Program-made: the position numbers and the translations under genes
Source of the DNA: an uncultured Acetobacteroides sp.
GTDB lineage: Bacteria; Bacteroidota; Bacteroidia; Bacteroidales; ZOR0009
Assembly (NCBI RefSeq): GCF_963678165.1
Contig: NZ_OY782755.1
Location: 2,666,001 to 2,730,000, forward strand
DNA length: 64,000 bases
Reading direction: 5' to 3'
The notes under the pieces: generated by a model
What the model was told of the DNA's origin: nothing
What the model saw: only the letters and a program-made list of their open reading frames with translations
Databases searched by the model: none
Shown: positions 50,580 to 59,897 of the stretch, in pieces
Position numbering within the stretch: position 1 is the stretch's first letter
Layout: every line of letters begins with the position of its first letter

Positions 50580-52049
50580 CTAAGCCTTGGCTCGCTTAAG
50601 GCTTCCCATCCCGATGCTAGCGGCCAGCAGCCCAACAAAAACAACGGCTCCGTTAAGGATGAGTAGCTCGAAGCCGAACTCGTAGCCGTTAAACCAGCGC
50701 GCCGAATTTACGCTTAGGATGTAGCAGATTATGGGCGAAGCAACGGCAATATAGGGCACCCAACGGTCGCGAACGCAGCGCTTGGTGAAGAGCCCAAAGG
50801 CGTACAGCCCCAGCAGCGGCCCGTAGGTGTAGCCCGCAATGGTGTATATGGCGGTAATCACCGCCTCGCTATTGATGCTCTTAAAGGCGAGGATTACGAT
50901 GATGGTGGCCACCGACATGCCTATGTGCGTGATGGTACGGATGCGCTTCATCCGGGAGGCCTCGAAGCGGTTGGCCCCCATGATGTCGATGGTAAACGAG
51001 GTGGTGAGCGCCGCTAGCGCCGAGTCGGCGCTGGCGTAGGCAGCGGCAATGATGCCAATGATGAAGATAACCCCCAGCGACGCGTTGAAGTATCCGCCCG
51101 TTGCCAGCATGGGGAACAGCTTATCGGTGTTACCCGGAATGGCGATGCCGTTCTTTACCGCGTAAATCCCCAACAGAGCCCCCAAGGCAAGGAAGAGCAG
51201 GTTGATGGGCAGGAACAGGAAGCCGTACGAGTACATATTCTTCTGCGCATCCTTAATATTCTTGCACGCGAGGTTCTTCTGCATCATATCCTGGTCGAGC
51301 CCCGTCATCACGATGGTGGTGAAGAAGCCGCCCAGGAACTGCTTCCAGAAGTAGGTCTTGGCGTACGGATCGTCGAAGAACCAGATGCGCGCATACTTGC
51401 TGTTTGCCACCGTAGACACCAAATCGTGGAATGAGTAGTTGAACGAATCCTTGATAAGGAAAAGCGACAGCACCAGCGCCGACAGCATGGCAATGGTTTG
51501 GATCAGGTCGGTCCAGATGATGGTCTTGATCCCGCCCTTAAACGTGTAGAGCCAGATCAGCCCAATGGTGCCGATAACGGTAACCCAAAACGGAACCCCC
51601 AGCGCATTAAACACCAGCGTCTGAAGCACCATCGAAACCAGGAAAAGGCGAACCGAAGAGCCCAGCAGGCGGCTTATCAGAAAGAACGAAGCCCCCGTCT
51701 TGTACGACCAGAAGCCGAATCGCCCCTCGAGGTAGGTGTAAATCGAGGTGAGGTTAAGCCGGTAGTAGAGCGGCAGCAGCACGTTGGCAATAAAGAAGTA
51801 GCCGCACAGAAACCCCAGCACCATCTGCAGGTACGAGAACTGGCTGGTCATTACGTAACCGGGCACCGAAATAAACGTTACCCCCGAAATGGACGTTCCG
51901 ATCATCCCAATGGCAATGATATACCAGGGCGATTTGCGGTTGCCGTTAAAGAAGCTTTGGCTGTCGACCTTACGGGTAGTCAGGTACGAGATCAGCACCA
52001 ATCCGGCAAAGTAGATGACAATAATTAGCGCAATAACAAGTGGTGACAT
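50580..52049 (-). CDS. Sodium:solute symporter (SSS family)
   Basis: A 489-residue inner-membrane Na+-coupled importer with 13 predicted helices. GNRKSPWYIIAIGMIGTSISGVTFISVPG is the typical helix 1-2 region of the SSS family, and GIIAAAYASADSALAALTTSFTIDIMG (landmark ASADSALAAL) is the conserved SSF block in helix 8 that lines the sodium site. The substrate (sugar, amino acid, sialate or other) cannot be told. Single gene; high G/C third positions. Confidence 0.93.
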   Translation of the reverse strand: MSPLVIALIIVIYFAGLVLISYLTTRKVDSQSFFNGNRKSPWYIIAIGMIGTSISGVTFISVPGYVMTSQFSYLQMVLGFLCGYFFIANVLLPLYYRLNLTSIYTYLEGRFGFWSYKTGASFFLISRLLGSSVRLFLVSMVLQTLVFNALGVPFWVTVIGTIGLIWLYTFKGGIKTIIWTDLIQTIAMLSALVLSLFLIKDSFNYSFHDLVSTVANSKYARIWFFDDPYAKTYFWKQFLGGFFTTIVMTGLDQDMMQKNLACKNIKDAQKNMYSYGFLFLPINLLFLALGALLGIYAVKNGIAIPGNTDKLFPMLATGGYFNASLGVIFIIGIIAAAYASADSALAALTTSFTIDIMGANRFEASRMKRIRTITHIGMSVATIIVILAFKSINSEAVITAIYTIAGYTYGPLLGLYAFGLFTKRCVRDRWVPYIAVASPIICYILSVNSARWFNGYEFGFELLILNGAVVFVGLLAASIGMGSLKRAKA

Positions 52050-52402
52050 TCTTCCTAAATTTGGGCAGCAAGTTTAGCAAAAGATTAGGCAACGGTCAAG
52101 CTAGCAGCCCCTCTCGCAACCACCAGGTGCCATTTTTCTGGAAGCGAACCCCAACCGCCGCTAGATATACCCATGAGTACAAACGGCATAGCTCGATTGC
52201 AACTTCTTTCACAGGAGCCGAATGTTTTCCAACAAAGGCCACGCTCGCCCTACTCAACTAGAGCAAAGCGAAGGTCTAAGCCCTGCATTAGCTAAGCCTT
52301 AAGGATTCCCATAAAGAGTACGAAATGCCAAAACCCGAGAAATTGCCCACAATCATTTTGCTACTTTTGGCGTTATATCCTAAATCGATAACAAAAGTTA
52401 GA
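52050..52402. other. Divergent spacer between the symporter and Sel1 genes
   Basis: About 350 bases with no gene. It contains the Sel1 promoter at 52343-52369; nothing else recognisable was seen. Confidence 0.5.
52343..52369 (+). promoter_or_regulatory. Promoter of the Sel1-repeat gene
   Basis: TTG (52343-52345) and TACTTTTG (52362-52369), a consensus -7 box with a slightly short 16-base spacer, 33 bases before the ATG. Confidence 0.5.
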
Positions 52403-53473
52403 ATGAGTAGCAAACGAACTATCATACTGCTGGCACTTGCCATCTCCTCGCTATCCCTTTTCGCCCAAAAGCCAAGCAACGCCACGCGAGACTTTCGCGA
52501 AGGGCTTCGAATGTACATGAAGAAGGACTACACCACCGCCTTCGAATACTTTAAAAGGGCATCAAACGATGGCGAATCGAATGGCGACCTATATATAGGA
52601 ACCATGTACTTTAACGGCTACGGCGTAGCAAAGGACTACAACAAGGCGTTCGAGTGGTACATGCAGGCGGCAAGCCGCTTCAACAGCCAGGGGCAGTTTC
52701 AGGTCGGGCTCATGTACTACGAAGGAATTGTGGTGAAGAAGAGCGCCGAGAAGGCGGCAGAATGGATAGCGCGCTCCGCCCAACAGGGCAACTCCGATGC
52801 GCAGTACTTCTACGGCTGCATGCTAAAGAATGGCGATGGCGTGGCAAAAGATTACGCCAAGGCAGCCGAGTACCTGCAGCTGTCGGTGGGCAGCGGCAAC
52901 ACCGATGCGCAGGTTGCCCTCGGCGAACTTTACCTTAAAGGATCAGGCGTTACGCAGGATAACCTTAAGGCGTTGGAACTGTTTACCAACGCCGCCAACA
53001 GCAAGAATCCCGAAGCATACCTTTGCCTAAGCCAGATGTACCAAAAAGGCGATGGCGTAGCAAAGGACAAGAAAAAGTCGATCGACTACCTTACCATGGC
53101 AGCCAACCTCGACTATCCCAAAGCGCAGTTCGAGCTCGCCTTACAGTATATTAATGAGGTAAACGACAACCACACCGGATCAACCTGGCTGCTAAAGGCC
53201 GGAGCCAACGACTACCCCCCAGCCGAATTCTACATCGGGCAGCTGCTCGAAAAAGGATCCATCCTCCCCAAAGACATCCGCCAGGCCGAGGTCTGGTACA
53301 GCAAAGCCGCCGAGCATGGCCATGTAGAAGCGCAATACAGCCTTGGCATGCTCTACCTAAACGGGAAAGGAATTGAGCCCAATACGGCAAAAGCAAAAAG
53401 TTGGTTCGAAAAGGCAGCCGCCAACGGCTACCAACCCGCCATAGAAATGCTAAAAGAGTTCGAAAAAAAGTAG
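52403..53473 (+). CDS. Exported Sel1-like repeat protein
   Basis: A 356-residue protein with signal peptide MSSKRTIILLALAISSLSLFA and then about nine 36-residue Sel1 repeats, recognised by phrases such as AQVALGELYLKGSGVTQDNLKALELF and AQYSLGMLYLNGKGIEPNTAKAKSWFEKAA. These alpha-alpha solenoids bind other proteins; family members often act in cell-wall or secretion assemblies. The frame extends 26 codons upstream but ATG 52403 opens directly on the signal peptide and follows the promoter box. Partner unknown. Confidence 0.92.
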   Translation: MSSKRTIILLALAISSLSLFAQKPSNATRDFREGLRMYMKKDYTTAFEYFKRASNDGESNGDLYIGTMYFNGYGVAKDYNKAFEWYMQAASRFNSQGQFQVGLMYYEGIVVKKSAEKAAEWIARSAQQGNSDAQYFYGCMLKNGDGVAKDYAKAAEYLQLSVGSGNTDAQVALGELYLKGSGVTQDNLKALELFTNAANSKNPEAYLCLSQMYQKGDGVAKDKKKSIDYLTMAANLDYPKAQFELALQYINEVNDNHTGSTWLLKAGANDYPPAEFYIGQLLEKGSILPKDIRQAEVWYSKAAEHGHVEAQYSLGMLYLNGKGIEPNTAKAKSWFEKAAANGYQPAIEMLKEFEKK

Positions 53474-53535
53474 CACCAGCTTACCAGCAGCTCATTTTAT
53501 TCAAGCAGCCGCATCAATCGTTGTTGCATTAAATG

Positions 53536-53543
53536 TACATTTG
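53536..53543 (+). promoter_or_regulatory. Candidate -7 box of recR
   Basis: TACATTTG matches TAnnTTTG, 17 bases before the recR ATG. Confidence 0.5.
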
Positions 53544-53560
53544 CTCAATAAAATGAATGC

Positions 53561-54193
53561 ATGAATACCCAAGAATACCCATCCAAGCTACTAGAGAACG
53601 CCATAAACGAGCTAGCTAAGCTCCCCGGGGTCGGCAAAAAAACAGCCCTGCGCCTAGTGCTCCACATGCTTAAATGGTCGAACGAAGAGGTCGAACAATT
53701 TGGCAGCTCCTTTATCACCCTAAAGAACGAGGTAAAGAGATGCAAGGTATGCCACAACATTTCGGATAACGAAACCTGCGACATCTGCTCGAACACCTCG
53801 CGGGATAGTGGGATAATCTGCGTGGTAGAGAACATCCGCGATGTGATGTCAATCGAGCACACGCATCAGTTCAACGGGCTCTACCACGTACTTGGTGGGC
53901 TCATCTCGCCAATGGATGGCATTGGTCCTGCCGATTTAACCATCGCGAGCCTGATCGAACGCATCGGTACCGAAGACATCCGCGAGGTGGTCCTTGCCCT
54001 TAGCACCAACATGGAGGGTGAGACAACCAACTTTTACATCTACCGAAAAATTAAAGATTTCCCGATAAGCATATCCACCATAGCGCGCGGTGTTGGCTTT
54101 GGCGACGAGCTCGAGTACACTGATGAGATAACCCTTGGTCGCTCCATAAAAAATAGGATGCCCTTCGAAAAGACATTTGGCGATCATCAGTAA
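53561..54193 (+). CDS. recR: Recombination mediator RecR
   Basis: Works with RecO/RecF to load RecA on gapped [31 protein letters not shown] is the N-terminal HhH region, [16 protein letters not shown] the zinc finger (four cysteines) and [17 protein letters not shown] the Toprim start, with the closing [25 protein letters not shown] the Walker-B-like C-terminal part (landmark [12 protein letters not shown]). 210 residues, normal length. Single gene. Confidence 0.97.
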   Translation: MNTQEYPSKLLENAINELAKLPGVGKKTALRLVLHMLKWSNEEVEQFGSSFITLKNEVKRCKVCHNISDNETCDICSNTSRDSGIICVVENIRDVMSIEHTHQFNGLYHVLGGLISPMDGIGPADLTIASLIERIGTEDIREVVLALSTNMEGETTNFYIYRKIKDFPISISTIARGVGFGDELEYTDEITLGRSIKNRMPFEKTFGDHQ

Positions 54194-54395
54194 CCAGCAA
54201 AATCAGCGCATTCAAGACATTTAAAATCAAGTTTCTTCCATCTAAAAGCAAATAATCTTCAGCAGAAAACTGGGTACGTTTGCTATTTTAGCTATATTAG
54301 TCGAGACTTATGGGCAAAGGTTTATTCGCATACCAAACCTCCACTAGTTGATTATTAGAACCATTAAAGCAGTTACTCCATTAAAACAAGGGAAT

Positions 54396-55124
54396 ATGAA
54401 ACAACTCCTAGCAATAATTTCGTTTTGCATATTTGCAGGCATCGGTGCATTTGCACAGCAACCTTCTGATATAAAAACAAAGCTAGAAAGTGGCAACAAG
54501 CAGCTCAGCAACAAACAATACGCTGATGCCTTAAATACCTTTACCGAAATACTTAAAACGTCTCCAGCAAACGAAGATGCCCTCTCGGGAGCAGTTGTAG
54601 CCTATTCTAAGTTAGATCGGCTAAAAGAAGCTCAAGAAGTTGTAGACAACGCCATTAAAACGAAGCCAAACGATGCGAATCTCCTAATAATAAGCGGCAA
54701 AGTATACGGCTTAAGATACCTATACGACATGGCTGTAAAGGAGTTCGAGAAGGCACTTCCTCTCGCCTCCGATTCCCTAAAATCTTCGATTTACAGCAAC
54801 ATCTCCTCTATGAAGAATCAGCAGGACGATTTAGAAAATGCAAAAGCAGACGCGCGAAAGGCAATCGCGCTAAACGATAAAAACGAAAGCGCGTATGTAA
54901 ACCTTGGCTACGCCCAATACCAGCTTAAAGAGTACAGCGATGCGCTCGACAGCTACTCAATGGCAATCAACATTAATCCTAGTAACCCCGAAGCATACTT
55001 TAGTCGCGGAATGGCATACCTTAAAGCCAACGACAAACGAAACGGCTGCGCCGATTTCCAACGAGCCTGTAAGTTAGGCAACAAGAACGGCTGCATTCAG
55101 TATGGTGCAGAGTGCGCAAAGTAG
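54396..55124 (+). CDS. Exported tetratricopeptide-repeat protein
   Basis: A 242-residue protein with signal peptide MKQLLAIISFCIFAGIGAFA, then about five TPRs: KLESGNKQLSNKQYADALNTF, EDALSGAVVAYSKLDRLKEA, KVYGLRYLYDMAVKEFEKAL, AYVNLGYAQYQLKEYSDALD and AYFSRGMAYLKANDKRNGC. The end CADFQRACKLGNKNGCIQYGAECAK is the Cys-containing tail common in Bacteroidota TPR proteins. The upstream TTG at 54348 is rejected in favour of ATG 54396 at the signal peptide. It probably scaffolds an envelope complex. Confidence 0.9.
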   Translation: MKQLLAIISFCIFAGIGAFAQQPSDIKTKLESGNKQLSNKQYADALNTFTEILKTSPANEDALSGAVVAYSKLDRLKEAQEVVDNAIKTKPNDANLLIISGKVYGLRYLYDMAVKEFEKALPLASDSLKSSIYSNISSMKNQQDDLENAKADARKAIALNDKNESAYVNLGYAQYQLKEYSDALDSYSMAININPSNPEAYFSRGMAYLKANDKRNGCADFQRACKLGNKNGCIQYGAECAK

Positions 55125-55150
55125 ATCAAGATACTTTCCTTTTTGAAAAT

Positions 55151-55185
55151 AAAGAAGGTGTGGCAGTAGTTGCCACACCTTCTTT
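55151..55185 (+). terminator. Terminator of the TPR gene
   Basis: AAAGAAGGTGTGGCA, loop GTAGT, TGCCACACCTTCTTT: a perfect 15-bp stem, then GTTTTC; 26 bases after the stop. Confidence 0.9.
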
Positions 55186-55380
55186 GTTTTCAACGCATTC
55201 TCCCAACTGTCGATTGAATACAATCCCAATGCATCCTCCAAACACCAAGATGATAATTTTGTCATAAATAAATATGTTTAAAAAAAATTCATAAACATAT
55301 ATTGATATTTAGATTACATTTTTTAATATTGTGCCCAGATTAAGTTATACAATAACACTTTTACAGCCGATATCGTTTAA

Positions 55381-56658
55381 ATGAGTAAGCGAACACCGCT
55401 TGTTGAAGTTCAAAATACAGCAATTATGGTAAACGAACTAGAAAGCTTCTTTTCTCACAATATAAAAGGAATGAAGCGCTCGGCGATAAGGGAGATACTC
55501 AAGTTAACCCAACGCCCTGAAATCATATCTTTTGCAGGGGGACTACCTGACCCCACCTTGTTTCCTATTGCAGAGTTGTCTGAAGTAACAGCTGCGGTTT
55601 TGCAAAACGAAGCAACGCTGGCGCTACAGTACGGTACAACCGAGGGTGATGCACTTCTTCGCAAGCTACTCGTTGAGCGCTATCAAAAGCAAGGAGTCAA
55701 CATTCAGGAGAAAAATTTAATTATTACAACGGCTTCGCAACAAGGGCTCGACCTCACCGCAAAGATATTCGTTAACCCTAACGATACCGTAATTTGCGGA
55801 CTACCATCGTACCTTGGGGCATTAAGCGCCTTTGTATCATATGGAGCCAATATCGAAGGTGTTTGCCTTGACGAACACGGAATGCGTAGCGACCTATTAG
55901 AGGCAAAAATAATCGAACTCCAAGAGAAGGGGATTCATCCAAAATTCATCTATACCATCCCCGACTTCCAAAACCCAACAGGCATTTCAATGCCCGAATG
56001 GCGAAGGGTGGAGATACTAGCCATCGCAGAGAAGTATAACATTATTATCCTCGAGGATGCCCCCTACCGCGAAGTGCGCTTTGCTGGTGTACCTCAAAAG
56101 TCGATGCTGGAACTTGACAAATCAGGAAGGGTTATTCAGTTAGGAACCTTCTCGAAGGTATTCGTACCCGGCTTCCGCATTGGTTGGGTTGTAGCAGATG
56201 AAGAAATCATCGACAAGTTTGTAGTTGCTAAACAAGCAACCGACCTATGTACACCTGCTTTCGTTCAGCGAATATCTGCCCGCTTTATGGAGAAAGGATA
56301 TCTCGATAAAAACATTGCCGTAGTTATTAGCGCATATAAGCAAAAGCAGGAGCACTTTATTAAATGCTTACAGGAATATATGCCTAAAGATGTTACATGG
56401 ACAACTCCTGAAGGTGGGCTTTTCATATTCCTAACCCTTCCCGAATACATCGATGCTACCGAATTCTTCCAAACAGCCATCGAGCAAAAAGTTGCCTACG
56501 TTCCAGGCTCTGCCTTCTACTGCAACGGCGAAGGTAAAAATACTATGCGACTTAACTTCTCGTTTATGAATATCGAGAAGAATGAGGAAGGCATCAAACG
56601 TCTTGCCAAAGCAATCAGCGTAGAGATAAACGCAAAAAAGACCACACCGACTTTCTAA
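55381..56658 (+). CDS. PLP-dependent aminotransferase, 2-aminoadipate/MocR-like class
   Basis: A fold-type I aminotransferase of 425 residues. EIISFAGGLPDPTLFP opens the small domain, LQYGTTEGDALLRKLLVERYQKQG the substrate loop, YTIPDFQNPTGISM the NPTG motif, ILEDAPYREVRF the Asp that holds PLP, and LGTFSKVFVPGFRIGWVVA the Schiff-base lysine. The pattern matches LysN/aromatic or branched-chain aminotransferases of the MocR-like class without the DNA-binding domain. The substrate is not certain. ATG 55381 adds about 15 residues before the family start at MVNELESFF. Single gene. Confidence 0.92.
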   Translation: MSKRTPLVEVQNTAIMVNELESFFSHNIKGMKRSAIREILKLTQRPEIISFAGGLPDPTLFPIAELSEVTAAVLQNEATLALQYGTTEGDALLRKLLVERYQKQGVNIQEKNLIITTASQQGLDLTAKIFVNPNDTVICGLPSYLGALSAFVSYGANIEGVCLDEHGMRSDLLEAKIIELQEKGIHPKFIYTIPDFQNPTGISMPEWRRVEILAIAEKYNIIILEDAPYREVRFAGVPQKSMLELDKSGRVIQLGTFSKVFVPGFRIGWVVADEEIIDKFVVAKQATDLCTPAFVQRISARFMEKGYLDKNIAVVISAYKQKQEHFIKCLQEYMPKDVTWTTPEGGLFIFLTLPEYIDATEFFQTAIEQKVAYVPGSAFYCNGEGKNTMRLNFSFMNIEKNEEGIKRLAKAISVEINAKKTTPTF

Positions 56659-56709
56659 ACCACATTTTCGGACATTTTATCATTATTATAATCTACTACA
56701 CACAAATCG

Positions 56710-56742
56710 AAAAGGGAGCCTGCAGGCGCAGCCCTCCCTTTT
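56710..56742 (+). terminator. Terminator of the aminotransferase gene
   Basis: AAAAGGGAG / CTCCCTTTT stem around a loop of about 15 bases, continuing into more Ts. Confidence 0.8.
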
Positions 56743-56820
56743 TTTATTGGCTATAACCTAACCGATACGAACACAATTAACAAAGCAATGGGAGGCTGAA
56801 AAACTATCCGTCCGATTGTT

Positions 56821-56828
56821 TATATTTG
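56821..56828 (+). promoter_or_regulatory. Candidate -7 box of the GNAT gene
   Basis: TATATTTG matches TAnnTTTG, 40 bases before the ATG. Confidence 0.55.
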
Positions 56829-56868
56829 ACGATAGCAATCATTCACTACAGCAAGCACCCCAGCAGCC

Positions 56869-57429
56869 ATGATTAAACTTGAAAATGAAATAGTAAAACT
56901 CCGCGCACCAGAGTTATCGGATGTCGATCTCCTCTACGCATGGGAAAACAATATGGAGATTTGGCGAGTAAGCAATACCCTCGCTCCCTTTTCGAAGCAC
57001 TCACTCATAAAGTATATCGAGAACTATAAGCTTGACCTATTCCAGACCAAACAGCTCCGCCTCATGGTTGAAGCAAAGGATCAATCATCGCTCATGAACT
57101 ACCCTGTAGGAATTATCGATCTTTTCGATTATGACCCATTCCACCAGCGAGCTGGCGTGGGTATCCTGATTCATAACACCGAGAATAGAGGCAAAGGTTA
57201 CGCTACTGAAGCACTAAAACTTCTAACTGCATACGCATTTGAGTACCTGCATCTACATCAGCTTTACTGCAACATCGCAAGCAACAACGAGCCAAGCATG
57301 AAGTTGTTTACGAATCAGGAATTCGAAATAGTAGGACTAAAAAAAGATTGGATCAGAACCAAGAGCGGTTGGCTAGGAGAATATGCTCTGCAAAAGATCA
57401 ACCCACTGGCATTGATTTCGAAGTGCTAA
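56869..57429 (+). CDS. GNAT family N-acetyltransferase
   Basis: A 186-residue acetyltransferase of the RimJ/L-like group. VKLRAPELSDVDLLYAWENN is the usual start, GVGILIHNTENRGKGYATEALKLL contains the acetyl-CoA loop (RGKGYA), and FEYLHLHQLYCNIASNNEPSMKLF the late N..S..L. motif. Such enzymes acetylate protein N termini, small amines or antibiotics; the substrate is unknown. Its stop overlaps the stop of the convergent HsdR_N gene by four bases. Confidence 0.92.
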   Translation: MIKLENEIVKLRAPELSDVDLLYAWENNMEIWRVSNTLAPFSKHSLIKYIENYKLDLFQTKQLRLMVEAKDQSSLMNYPVGIIDLFDYDPFHQRAGVGILIHNTENRGKGYATEALKLLTAYAFEYLHLHQLYCNIASNNEPSMKLFTNQEFEIVGLKKDWIRTKSGWLGEYALQKINPLALISKC

Positions 57430-57875
57430 AGCATCTCAAAAGGAGGGATATCCGGCATAAACGTATAGGTTCCATTCTCTTTGTCTATCTGACAGCAGTA
57501 ATGCGCCAACCCGTTTGTAACAACCAAATAGCTAACATTTAGAACCATATTGTAACGAGCAAGCTGGTCGAAAACCTTCTGGTCTATTTTTACATGGCTA
57601 GCCTTACACTCTACAGCCAAAGAAGGTTGTCCCATGCGGTCGAATACAACAATATCGCTTCGCTTTGAAAGACCATTATACTTGAGAGAAACCTCGACGC
57701 CAATTAGCATTGCAGGCACATGACGTTCGTTCATCAAGAACTGTACGAAATGCTGCCGGACCCACTCCTCAGGAGTTAGCGCCACAAACCGTTTACGTAC
57801 TGGATCGAATATTTCCTTCTTTACGCCATTACGACGAACCTTAATGTCACAGGTTGGCAGATTTAACACTTCCAT
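57426..57875 (-). CDS. Stand-alone HsdR N-terminal (PD-(D/E)xK) nuclease-fold protein
   Basis: A 149-residue protein corresponding to only the N-terminal nuclease domain of type I restriction R subunits. KKEIFDPVRKRFVALTPEEWVRQHFVQFL leads to the nuclease core: the acidic RSDIVVFD, then PSLAVECKASHVKID, giving intact D...ExK residues. No helicase half, HsdM or HsdS is nearby. Such orphans are common in Bacteroidota next to holA/amn-type genes, so a chromosomal repair or processing role is more likely than restriction (inference). ATG 57875 is chosen over a TTG 8 codons upstream. Confidence 0.88.
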   Translation of the reverse strand: MEVLNLPTCDIKVRRNGVKKEIFDPVRKRFVALTPEEWVRQHFVQFLMNERHVPAMLIGVEVSLKYNGLSKRSDIVVFDRMGQPSLAVECKASHVKIDQKVFDQLARYNMVLNVSYLVVTNGLAHYCCQIDKENGTYTFMPDIPPFEML

Positions 57876-58048
57876 GGTATAATCCTTTATTTTGTGCAAG
57901 ATAAATCAGACTTATTAGTTTGTCAATGTTTATTAACAAAAAACTATTTGTATTTTAACGTGCTGAATAGGTTTTCGGTATCCGCATCTTTGTTGTATGT
58001 GGCTCCATTGCCCATTTAAATGCAATATCCACCCTAATTTAAATAACA

Positions 58049-58819
58049 ATGATTACCAAACATGAAATTGTAAGCGACTGGCTCGAACGCTATACAGGAC
58101 AAAGGAACGAGGATTTTGGGAAATACATACTTCTTACCAACTTTAATCGATACGTGCGCATTTTCTGCGAAATGATGAATACGCAGATTGTTGATCCCAC
58201 TGCAAATATGCTCACCGCAACTGCAGAAGGTATTACCATCATCAACTTTGGAATGGGAAGCCCCAATGCGGCACTAATCATGGACTTGCTGAGTGCCATT
58301 CATCCTCAAGCCGTTCTCTTCCTTGGAAAATGTGGGGGGCTTAAAAAGAAAAATGCACTAGGCGACTTCATTCTTCCTATCGCAGCCATTAGAAACGAAG
58401 GAACATCGGACTCGTACATGCCACCCGAAATCCCAGCCCTTCCAGCATTTAACCTTCAACGATCGGTCTCTTCCATCATCCGCAATCACCAGAAGGACTA
58501 CTGGACAGGAACCGTGTATACAACCAACCGACGCGTATGGGAGCACGATGAGGACTTTAAGGAGTACCTCGCAAAAACACGAGCTATGGCAATAGATATG
58601 GAAACAGCTACTATCTTTACCGTAGGATTTGCCAACGAGATTTCGACCGGAGCGCTACTGCTGGTATCCGACCAACCAATGATTTCGAGTGGAATTAAAA
58701 CCAAGCAGAGCGACCTTTTGGTTACCGACAAATATGTAAACGAGCATGTAAGTATTGGAATTGAATCGCTAAGGGAACTAATCAACGACGGCAAATCGGT
58801 TAAGCACTTAAGATTCTAA
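58049..58819 (+). CDS. amn: AMP nucleosidase
   Basis: Hydrolyses AMP to adenine and ribose-5-phosphate. A 256-residue member of the NP-I family corresponding to the catalytic domain only, the usual Bacteroidota form (E. coli Amn is nearly twice as long). NFGMGSPNAALIMDLLSAIHP and AVLFLGKCGGLKKKNALGDFILP form the phosphate/base pocket, and ARTRAMAIDMETATIFTVGFAN contains the ribose-binding MET. Only 1 base separates its stop from the holA start, so the two are one operon. Confidence 0.93.
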   Translation: MITKHEIVSDWLERYTGQRNEDFGKYILLTNFNRYVRIFCEMMNTQIVDPTANMLTATAEGITIINFGMGSPNAALIMDLLSAIHPQAVLFLGKCGGLKKKNALGDFILPIAAIRNEGTSDSYMPPEIPALPAFNLQRSVSSIIRNHQKDYWTGTVYTTNRRVWEHDEDFKEYLAKTRAMAIDMETATIFTVGFANEISTGALLLVSDQPMISSGIKTKQSDLLVTDKYVNEHVSIGIESLRELINDGKSVKHLRF

Positions 58820-58820
58820 A

Positions 58821-59885
58821 ATGGCAAAGAAACCAAAGGCAAAAGATATCATTGCAGACTACCAGCGCATCTTATCGGACATAAAAAGTCGAAAGTTTAA
58901 GCCCATATACCTGCTGATGGGCGACGAACCTTTGTTTATTGATAAGATTGCCACCGCGCTGGCGAACGATGTTCTATCGGAATCGGAGAAAGCGTTTAAC
59001 CTTACATTGCTGTATGGCAAAGACACAAAGGTTGACGCTGCCATTACGGCTTGCCGCCGCTTTCCGATGATGTCGGACTACCAGGTTATCGTTATCCGTG
59101 AGGCGCAAGACTTAGCGAACATCAACCAAATGGAGGTTTACTTTAGGTCTCCCCTTAAATCGACCATTTTGGTGATCTGCATGAAGGGAAAAACGATGGA
59201 TAAGCGCTCGGTTGCCTACAAGGAGGCTGCCAAGCATGCTGAAGTGTTTGAAACCTATACCTTCTACGACAACGAAATTCCCGAATGGATAAACCTTGAG
59301 GCCAAATCGAAGGGCATAACCATCAACGATAAGGCGGCTATCCTCCTAACCGACTTTCTGGGGAACGACCTCAGCAAGATTAGCCACGAAATAGAGAAAC
59401 TTAAAACCGTACTCCCTGCCGATCGCAAGCAGATAACGGTTGACGACATAGAACGAAATGTGGGTGTAAGCAAGGAGTACAACGTATTTGAACTCTGCAA
59501 CGCGATGGGGAAACGCGATTTTGCAAAGTCGTACAAAATAGCCGACTACTTTGCGCAATCGCCCAAAGATCACCCGTTTGTTGTAACTATTGGCCAGCTA
59601 TACACCTACTTTGCCAAGATACTAAAGCTGCAAATGCTCATATTCAACAGCAAGAAGCAAAGCGGTAAAGCGCCGTCGGAGGCGGAGAAATTGTCAACAA
59701 CAGGCATTAGCTCTTCCTACATCTTGCGGGATTACGAAGATGCGGCCAAGCGCTATAGCCCAGGGCAATCGGTTAAGGCTATTGAGTATATGAGGGAGTA
59801 CGACCTGAAAAGCAAGGGTATTGGCAACGTAACCCTCGGCGACGACGACCTCCTGAAGGAGCTTATCTTTAAAATAATGCACTAG
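58821..59885 (+). CDS. holA: DNA polymerase III, delta subunit
   Basis: Opens the beta clamp within the clamp loader. A 354-residue protein with KPIYLLMGDEPLFIDKIATAL at the start (the clamp-binding domain), VIVIREAQDL, LLTDFLGNDLSKISHEIEKL and DIERNVGVSKEYNVFELCNAMGKRD as the usual HolA markers. No ATPase P loop, as expected of delta. Follows amn directly and precedes the rhomboid gene by 12 bases. Confidence 0.94.
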   Translation: MAKKPKAKDIIADYQRILSDIKSRKFKPIYLLMGDEPLFIDKIATALANDVLSESEKAFNLTLLYGKDTKVDAAITACRRFPMMSDYQVIVIREAQDLANINQMEVYFRSPLKSTILVICMKGKTMDKRSVAYKEAAKHAEVFETYTFYDNEIPEWINLEAKSKGITINDKAAILLTDFLGNDLSKISHEIEKLKTVLPADRKQITVDDIERNVGVSKEYNVFELCNAMGKRDFAKSYKIADYFAQSPKDHPFVVTIGQLYTYFAKILKLQMLIFNSKKQSGKAPSEAEKLSTTGISSSYILRDYEDAAKRYSPGQSVKAIEYMREYDLKSKGIGNVTLGDDDLLKELIFKIMH

Positions 59886-59897
59886 ACACACATTCCC

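Noticed and set aside
57426-57875. Remnant of a type I restriction system
   Set aside because: The domain is complete with intact catalytic residues, and no fragments of HsdM, HsdS or the helicase part are seen nearby.
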